A DNA stretch of 19,095 bases, from the NCBI GenBank assembly GCA_016926135.1, contig JAFGPH010000461.1, positions 1 to 19,095 of the forward strand, read 5' to 3'. The notes below the pieces were generated by a model. That model made no database searches, was not told where the DNA came from, and saw only the letters and a program-made list of their open reading frames with translations. Each line of letters starts with the position of its first letter. Position 1 is the stretch's first letter. Shown piece after piece: positions 14,967-19,095 of the stretch. The DNA is from Deltaproteobacteria bacterium (GTDB lineage: Bacteria; Desulfobacterota; DSM-4660; Desulfatiglandales; HGW-15). A program made the position numbers and the translations under genes.

Positions 14967-15934
14967 GTCCTGCTCCGCCGGAAACCGTCCCGGTGCTGGT
15001 CACCGGCGCAGGGGGCTATATCGGAAGCCTCCTCATGGAGACCATGGCCGCTGCGGCACGAGGGCTCGGAGCCATCGTGGCCCTGGACTTCAGGGAAATA
15101 CCCCCCGTGCAGAGGCTGCCCGGCGTTCACTATGTCACGGCGGACATTCGATCCCCCGAACTGGGCGCCATTTTCATGGAGTACCGCCCCAGGGTGGTCG
15201 TGCACCTGGCCTCCATCGTCACCCCCGGCAAGAAGTCCGACCGGGCCTTTGAGTATGCGGTGGATGTAGAGGGGACGGAGAATGTCCTGAAGTCCTGTCT
15301 CGAGGCGGGCGTTGAAAAGATCATCGTCACCAGCAGCGGTGCGTCCTACGGCTACCATCCAGACAACCCGGAGCGGATTTCCGAGACCGACCCCCTCCGG
15401 GGAAACCCCGAGTTCGCATACTCAGATCACAAACGGCTCGTGGAAGAGATGCTCCGCCGCTACCGGGAGGGGTACCCTGAGCTGAAGCAGCTCATCCTCA
15501 GGCCCGGAACCATCCTCGGAAAAACCACGTCCAATCAGATCACGGCCCTCTTCGAAAAGCCTTTCATCCTCGGAGTCCGGGGGGCGGCGATCCCCTTTGT
15601 GTTTATCTGGGACAGGGACGTGGTCGCCTGCATCATGAAAGGCATTCACGAAGGGGTCACGGGGATCTACAACCTGGCCGGGGACGGTGTGCTCTCCATG
15701 AAGGAAATCGCAGCGCTGCTGGGGAAACCCTATCTTCCCCTGCCGGTCTCCCTTCTTCATGGGGTTCTCTGGGTGCTGAAGAGGCTCCACCTCACCCGCT
15801 ACGGGCCGGAGCAGGTGAACTTTCTCCGCTACCGTCCGGTCCTCGACAACCGAAGGCTCAAAGAGGCTTTCGGTTACACGCCACAGATGACGACCCGCCA
15901 GGTTTTCGATTTCTACCTCCGGGAGAAGAAATGA
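14963..15934 (+). CDS. Extended SDR, NAD-dependent epimerase/dehydratase-like
   Basis: 323 residues from the ATG at 14963, which overlaps the transporter stop (ATGA) and follows GAGGAAGG. An upstream in-frame start at 14873 would bury 30 residues of Arg/His-rich shadow inside the transporter gene and is rejected. The Rossmann motif TGAGGYIG (14-21), D61 of the DIRSPE segment, SSGASYG (124-130) and the catalytic YSDHK (Y153, K157) are all present. The C-terminus (HGVLWVLKRLHL, RYRPVLDN) resembles NAD(P)-dependent epimerases of unknown substrate. It may reduce, epimerise or dehydrate a sugar nucleotide or a carbonyl compound. Translational coupling to the transporter and thiamine-diphosphate enzyme points to one pathway. 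Confidence 0.85.
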   Translation: MSPAPPETVPVLVTGAGGYIGSLLMETMAAAARGLGAIVALDFREIPPVQRLPGVHYVTADIRSPELGAIFMEYRPRVVVHLASIVTPGKKSDRAFEYAVDVEGTENVLKSCLEAGVEKIIVTSSGASYGYHPDNPERISETDPLRGNPEFAYSDHKRLVEEMLRRYREGYPELKQLILRPGTILGKTTSNQITALFEKPFILGVRGAAIPFVFIWDRDVVACIMKGIHEGVTGIYNLAGDGVLSMKEIAALLGKPYLPLPVSLLHGVLWVLKRLHLTRYGPEQVNFLRYRPVLDNRRLKEAFGYTPQMTTRQVFDFYLREKK

Positions 15935-15968
15935 TGCCTTGTTGGCAGATCAGGGTCTGCATTGCACG

Positions 15969-15995
15969 TTGACACGAAGAGCCCGATTGTATTAT
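15969..15995 (+). promoter_or_regulatory. Candidate sigma-70 promoter upstream of the lipoprotein/Sir2 remnant
   Basis: A perfect TTGACA (15969-15974) and TATTAT (15990-15995, five of six) are separated by 15 bases, shorter than the ideal 17. It is placed to transcribe the lipoprotein fragment, the Sir2 remnant and the SAM hydrolase gene. Confidence 0.35.
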
Positions 15996-16084
15996 TCTTC
16001 AATCAGTCCAGGGCATGTTTGTGTTCGTCAAACACATCATTCTCACCAGGACAGCCGGCCGCACATGGGAGATGGAGGCAGGGG

Positions 16085-16186
16085 ATGAAGCTTTTCCGAA
16101 TTGTTGTTCTGACGGTCCTCCTGGCAGCATGCCTGTGCTCCTGCGCCGCCGTGGGTTCCTCTGACCGGTGCCGGCATTTCCGCTGA
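16085..16186 (+). pseudogene. Truncated lipoprotein start (signal peptide with lipobox)
   Basis: A 33-codon frame beginning [20 protein letters not shown], a clear lipoprotein signal peptide with a lipobox (LLAAC, or CLCSC region). GGAGG lies 6 bases before the ATG, a strong ribosome binding site. After about 23 residues the frame runs into DNA that, in another frame, encodes Sir2, and stops soon after. This looks like the 5' end of a real lipoprotein gene joined to a Sir2 fragment by deletion. A genuine tiny lipoprotein cannot be excluded. Confidence 0.5.
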
Positions 16187-16457
16187 AAGCGGCGTCCCCA
16201 CGTTCAGGGGTGCAGACGGGCTCTGGAGGAACCACAATGCCATGGAGCTGGCAACCCCACAAGCCTTTCACGAGGACCCGGAACTGGTCTGGCAGTTCTA
16301 CAACTGGCGCCGAGACCTCATCAGCAAAGTCACCTTCAATCCGGCCCACAAGGCCATCGTCGATTTGGAGACAACGCCCCACTCCGGATTCATGGACTTC
16401 ACCCTCCTGGGAAAGGCGGGAGAGATCGTTCCCGGGCTTCTGGAGGACTGGCCTTGA
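16155..16457 (+). pseudogene. Sir2-family NAD-dependent deacetylase remnant
   Basis: From 16155 one frame reads [19 protein letters not shown], the NAD-binding signature of sirtuins. It continues into [25 protein letters not shown] and NWRR, all typical of bacterial CobB-like Sir2. After [11 protein letters not shown] the sequence jumps to [20 protein letters not shown], which is the C-terminal end of Sir2. The centre is missing: catalytic His, the QN/ID region of the NAD site, and the zinc-binding Cys residues, roughly 150 residues. No in-frame start codon exists upstream of the signature; a stop lies upstream in this frame. It is a decayed gene with both a 5' loss and an internal deletion. 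Its last codon overlaps the start of the SAM hydrolase gene. Confidence 0.85.
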
Positions 16458-17260
16458 AAGCTTCCGGCATCATCACCCTGCTTACCGACTTCGGGCTCAG
16501 CGACCCCTATGCGGCCATGATTAAGGGGGTCATCCTCTCGATCAATCCGGGGGCCAGAATCGTGGACATTACCCATCAGATCGACAGGGGGTCGATCCAC
16601 CAGGCGGCCCGAATCATCCGGGAAACCTACCGTTACTTTCCCGAAAGAACCGTCCATCTGGCGGTGGTGGATCCGGGGGTGGGAAGCGACCGAAGACTCA
16701 TCGCCCTGGAGGCCGACGGTCACCTTTTCGTCGGCCCTGATAACGGCCTCTTCTGGCCGGTTATCGAGGTCAATGGACCTGCAACGGTCGTGCAACTGAC
16801 GGAAAGCCGCTTCTTCCTCCCCGACGTCACCCACACATTCCATGGCCGGGATGTTTTCGCGCCGGTGGCGGCGTATCTCTCCCTGGGCACGGATGTTCAC
16901 TCGTTGGGCAGGGAAATTACCGATGCGATCAAGATCACCTTCCCCTCCCCCTGTTGCCGGGAAGGGATGCTCTGGGGTCAGATCATCCGCGTCGATCACT
17001 TCGGCAACCTCATTACCAACATCGAAGCGGAGGAATTGAGTCGTTACCTGGGCACGGCACAGCCGGTGATTCACGTGGGTCAACTGACCGTAGAAGGACT
17101 TGGCAGGATATATGCGGACGTGGAAGAAGGCCGACCCATGGCCCTGATCAACAGTTCCGGACTCCTGGAGATTGCCGTCAACATGGGGAAAGCCTCGGAT
17201 TACGTGGGAATCGAGCGGGGGGAGATCCAGGGATCTGCCGTCTTGGTCAAGAAGTCCTGA
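16454..17260 (+). CDS. S-adenosyl-L-methionine hydroxide adenosyltransferase (DUF62)
   Basis: 268 residues of the SAM hydrolase/fluorinase superfamily, which attacks SAM with an activated water to give adenosine and methionine. Motifs: LLTDFG (D12), [11 protein letters not shown] (D73, R80/R81), [24 protein letters not shown] (H130) and [12 protein letters not shown]. The Asp-Arg-His set that orients the hydroxide in the hydrolase group is consistent with D73, R80/81 and H130. The start is TTG, overlapping the Sir2 remnant stop (TTGA). It is supported by TGGAGG 7 bases upstream and by the family's N-terminus beginning immediately. Translation may have been coupled to the now broken upstream gene. 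A halogenase function is unlikely on context. The physiological role is unclear. Confidence 0.87.
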   Translation: MKASGIITLLTDFGLSDPYAAMIKGVILSINPGARIVDITHQIDRGSIHQAARIIRETYRYFPERTVHLAVVDPGVGSDRRLIALEADGHLFVGPDNGLFWPVIEVNGPATVVQLTESRFFLPDVTHTFHGRDVFAPVAAYLSLGTDVHSLGREITDAIKITFPSPCCREGMLWGQIIRVDHFGNLITNIEAEELSRYLGTAQPVIHVGQLTVEGLGRIYADVEEGRPMALINSSGLLEIAVNMGKASDYVGIERGEIQGSAVLVKKS

Positions 17261-17266
17261 GGCCGG

Positions 17267-17635
17267 CTATCGGAGATCTGCCTCCTCGGCCAGACGCCTC
17301 ACGTACTCCTCCCATTCGAGGGGGAGAAGAGACTTCTTCCTGTTGTTGCACTCCTTGCACGAGGGGACGAGGTTTCCTTTCCTGCTTTTACCACCCCTGC
17401 TGAGGGGAACCACATGATCCATGGTCAGGTAAGCGCTCCCTACCTTGCGCCGGCAGTAATGACAGACTCCTTCCGAAACCTTTCTCGTCCACCAGGCCGA
17501 CCGTCTCAATACCCGGGCCTTCTCCTTCTCTCGCGAAACTTCCTCTTCTCTGGGGACATCCAACTCGGAGGCGAGCTTGCCCTTCTTCGCCCGCACCTCT
17601 GTTCTTCCCCTGCGGCGTGCACGGTCAGTGCTCAT
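17267..17635 (-). CDS. Small HNH endonuclease
   Basis: 122 residues from the ATG at 17635, which overlaps the PilZ gene stop by 11 bases. A longer frame back to 17764 would lie inside the PilZ gene and is rejected. The N-terminal 50 residues are very basic. The HNH/zinc motif follows: CHYC (58-61), the catalytic MDHVVPLSRGG (D73, H74), then N88, P91 and CKECN (93-97) with KK after it. This is the compact HNH layout found in stand-alone bacterial nucleases of unknown role and in some restriction or mobile proteins. Nothing mobile surrounds it. It ends 6 bases from the convergent SAM hydrolase gene. Coupling with PilZ suggests cotranscription, not necessarily common function. Confidence 0.8.
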   Translation of the reverse strand: MSTDRARRRGRTEVRAKKGKLASELDVPREEEVSREKEKARVLRRSAWWTRKVSEGVCHYCRRKVGSAYLTMDHVVPLSRGGKSRKGNLVPSCKECNNRKKSLLPLEWEEYVRRLAEEADLR

Positions 17636-18332
17636 GCTGCCTGCTGCTCTCGATGATCTCCTGTGATTCAATGCCGAGGATGTAAGAACCCTTATGCCGG
17701 CCCCAATCGACCCTCGTGATATGCCTGACGGTTCCATCCACCCTGATGACGGCAGCCGGGGCATAAAAGGTGATATCCCTCAGGCGGTCCCCGGGCTTCA
17801 CAAACTTGAGAACCTCGAAGTCCTTCTTGGCGAGCAGGATGCCAAGGCCATGAAGCGAACTGTCCACGACATTGAGGGAGTACAATTTGGCATCTGGAGC
17901 GCCTTGAGGCAACCTGAGGTCTGCGGAGACAAAATCGGGAAGATCGTAGACCACCCTCTCTTCCTTCCGCCTTTCGAGCACCTCGACAGACTCAGGGGCA
18001 CTCACAATGAACCCGAAGTGGGGGTACTCGCTGCTGATCCCGATGAACTTGACCGCACATCGGCACTGGTTGACGTTCACCGTAAACTCCATGACCACAT
18101 TGGGGAAGGACTGAATGAGCGAGTTTCCTTTGTCAGGGATGAGCTTTTCAATGACGAGTTCGGGTTTCTTGCCGATCTTGCTGGTAGGATCGTCATGACG
18201 GAACTTCATGATCTTGGTGGTGAACGCCTCTTTTTCCTGGCTCACCCTCACCAAGACCTCCAGTTTCCTGGATATCAGGTATTCAATGATCTCCCTTATT
18301 TTCTGCTTGTTGTTCACTGCCTGCCATGCCAT
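17625..18332 (-). CDS. PilZ-domain c-di-GMP-binding protein
   Basis: 235 residues from the ATG at 18332, chosen because AGGAG lies 8 bases upstream; an ATG at 18353 would add 7 residues and has no ribosome binding site. The N-terminal half (about 1-110) resembles the YcgR-like flagellar brake N domain. The C-terminal PilZ domain has both c-di-GMP motifs: RRKEER (R122, R126; RxxxR) and DSSLHG (D157, S159, G162; DxSxxG). It would bind cyclic di-GMP and change conformation, typically affecting motility, polysaccharide or pilus function. No flagellar gene is nearby. The gene overlaps the HNH gene downstream and diverges from tadA. Confidence 0.87.
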   Translation of the reverse strand: MAWQAVNNKQKIREIIEYLISRKLEVLVRVSQEKEAFTTKIMKFRHDDPTSKIGKKPELVIEKLIPDKGNSLIQSFPNVVMEFTVNVNQCRCAVKFIGISSEYPHFGFIVSAPESVEVLERRKEERVVYDLPDFVSADLRLPQGAPDAKLYSLNVVDSSLHGLGILLAKKDFEVLKFVKPGDRLRDITFYAPAAVIRVDGTVRHITRVDWGRHKGSYILGIESQEIIESSRQHEH

Positions 18333-18464
18333 GAGGCAATCTCCTGCGGACATCCTGAGCTTGTCTTACATTATCACGCCGGCCTGAAAAATCCAAAGGC
18401 CAAAATCACCGTGGAAAACAACCCGGTTGACGGTTCCCTGCATCCATGTTAGAGGTATTTCCGG

Positions 18465-18962
18465 ATGGATTCGGGTTTTGGCCATTGGATGAACGAGGCA
18501 CTCAGGGAGGCAGAAAAGGCATCTCTGGAGGGTGAAGTGCCGGTGGGGGCGGTGCTTGCCGACGAGGCAGGGGAGATCGTCTCCAGTGCCCACAACCGGA
18601 CCCTCTCCCTTCAGGATCCCACGGCTCACGCTGAAATGCTGACCTTGAGGATTGCGGCAGCCCGCTACGGCAATTACCGTCTGACCGGAACCACGCTCGT
18701 TGTAACCGTCGAACCCTGCCTCATGTGTATGGGTGCCGCCCTGAATGCAAGGGTCTCGCGACTGGTTTTCGGCGCCGCCGACCCGAAAGGGGGCGCTGCC
18801 GGGTCTCTTTACGACGTTTCCCGTGACAGCCGCCTCAACCACAGGATCGAGGTGGTTTCCGGGGTCATGGAACAGGAGTGTGCCCGCCTGATGCAGGAGT
18901 TTTTCCGGCGGCGCAGGGGTGACAGGGGGCAACACCCCGGCCATGAAAAGGTCCACGGTTGA
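18465..18962 (+). CDS. tadA: tRNA-specific adenosine-34 deaminase TadA
   Basis: 165 residues, matching TadA. Zinc and catalytic residues are present: HAE (H55, E57) and PCLMC (C85, C88). The flanking GEVPVGAVLAD and DPTAHAEML are typical, as is GAADPKGGAAGSLYDV after the Cys motif. TadA converts the wobble adenosine of tRNA-Arg(ACG) to inosine and is essential in most bacteria. AGAGG lies about 9 bases before the ATG. It is followed after 36 bases by tRNA-Ser, an arrangement I recall from other deltaproteobacteria. A guanine or cytosine deaminase is a less likely alternative. Confidence 0.93.
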   Translation: MDSGFGHWMNEALREAEKASLEGEVPVGAVLADEAGEIVSSAHNRTLSLQDPTAHAEMLTLRIAAARYGNYRLTGTTLVVTVEPCLMCMGAALNARVSRLVFGAADPKGGAAGSLYDVSRDSRLNHRIEVVSGVMEQECARLMQEFFRRRRGDRGQHPGHEKVHG

Positions 18963-18998
18963 CCGATGCTGCCACCAGGCTCGATGACAGCACATTGC

Positions 18999-19094
18999 GG
19001 AGAGGTACCGAAGTGGTCGTAACGGGGTCGACTCGAAATCGACTTGTCCCGTTAAAAGCGGGGCACGTGGGTTCGAATCCCACCCTCTCCGCCA
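18999..19094 (+). tRNA. tRNA-Ser (anticodon CGA)
   Basis: A complete class II tRNA. The acceptor stem GGAGAGG (18999-19005) pairs with CCTCTCC (19084-19090). The anticodon stem GTCGA/TCGAC (19027-19031 with 19039-19043) encloses the loop CTCGAAA with anticodon CGA at 19034-19036, reading UCG. A long variable arm (TTGTCCCGTT ... GCGGGGCA) marks it as Ser. The T arm contains GGTTCGAATCC. Discriminator G19091 and CCA (19092-19094) are encoded. Confidence 0.97.
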
Positions 19095-19095
19095 A

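Noticed and set aside
15962..16186. 74-codon frame including the lipoprotein signal
   Set aside because: The internal ATG at 16085 has the ribosome binding site and begins the signal peptide; the upstream part is not protein-like.
18865..19095. Minus-strand frame starting MAERVGFEPT
   Set aside because: It is the antisense of tRNA-Ser plus the tadA tail. MAERVGFEPT-type proteins are a known database artefact of antisense tRNA-Ser.

Overview
The window looks like chromosomal DNA of an anaerobic, GC-rich Gram-negative bacterium, most likely a Desulfobacterota (deltaproteobacterial) lineage. This rests on protein style: several sigma-54 response regulators, IHF-alpha, PilZ, a MenA/UbiA-type prenyltransferase and a tadA/tRNA-Ser pair. 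No phylogenetic marker was tested, so the assignment is an inference.

Region 1 (1-2257) is on the minus strand. It holds a UbiA-superfamily prenyltransferase and a periplasmic ZraP/Spy-like protein. The zraP-like gene has a textbook -24/-12 (sigma-54) promoter and a perfect-stem intrinsic terminator. Region 2 (2258-9461) is on the plus strand: a ZraS-like sensor kinase, a ZraR-like sigma-54 regulator, a second sensor kinase/sigma-54 regulator pair, and mreB starting one base after the second regulator. zraP diverges from zraSR as in enterobacteria, so ZraR very probably activates the zraP sigma-54 promoter. Two copies of a ~90-bp GGAGTACT-rich inverted-repeat element sit immediately upstream of the two kinase genes.

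Region 3 (9462-10531) has a 587-bp gene-poor stretch followed by ihfA with a structured leader. Region 4 (10532-15934) is a tight plus-strand group: a membrane class III nucleotide cyclase with unusual substrate-site residues, a thiamine-diphosphate enzyme, a BASS-family transporter and an extended SDR (NAD-dependent epimerase-like). Spacing or overlap suggests the last three are one transcription unit.

Region 5 (15935-17260) contains a decayed locus: a short lipoprotein start runs out of frame into an internally deleted Sir2 deacetylase remnant. The remnant's stop codon overlaps the TTG start of an intact SAM hydroxide adenosyltransferase (DUF62). Region 6 (17267-18332, minus) is an overlapping PilZ-HNH pair, followed divergently by tadA and a complete tRNA-Ser(CGA) at the window edge.

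The most interesting points are the zraP-zraSR module with Met-rich and His-poor features, the kinase/regulator/mreB coupling with a Ser in the kinase H-box, the atypical cyclase, the TPP-enzyme/BASS/SDR operon and the Sir2 remnant. I found no CRISPR array, intact mobile element, phage or toxin-antitoxin system, and nothing I would call a proven new system.
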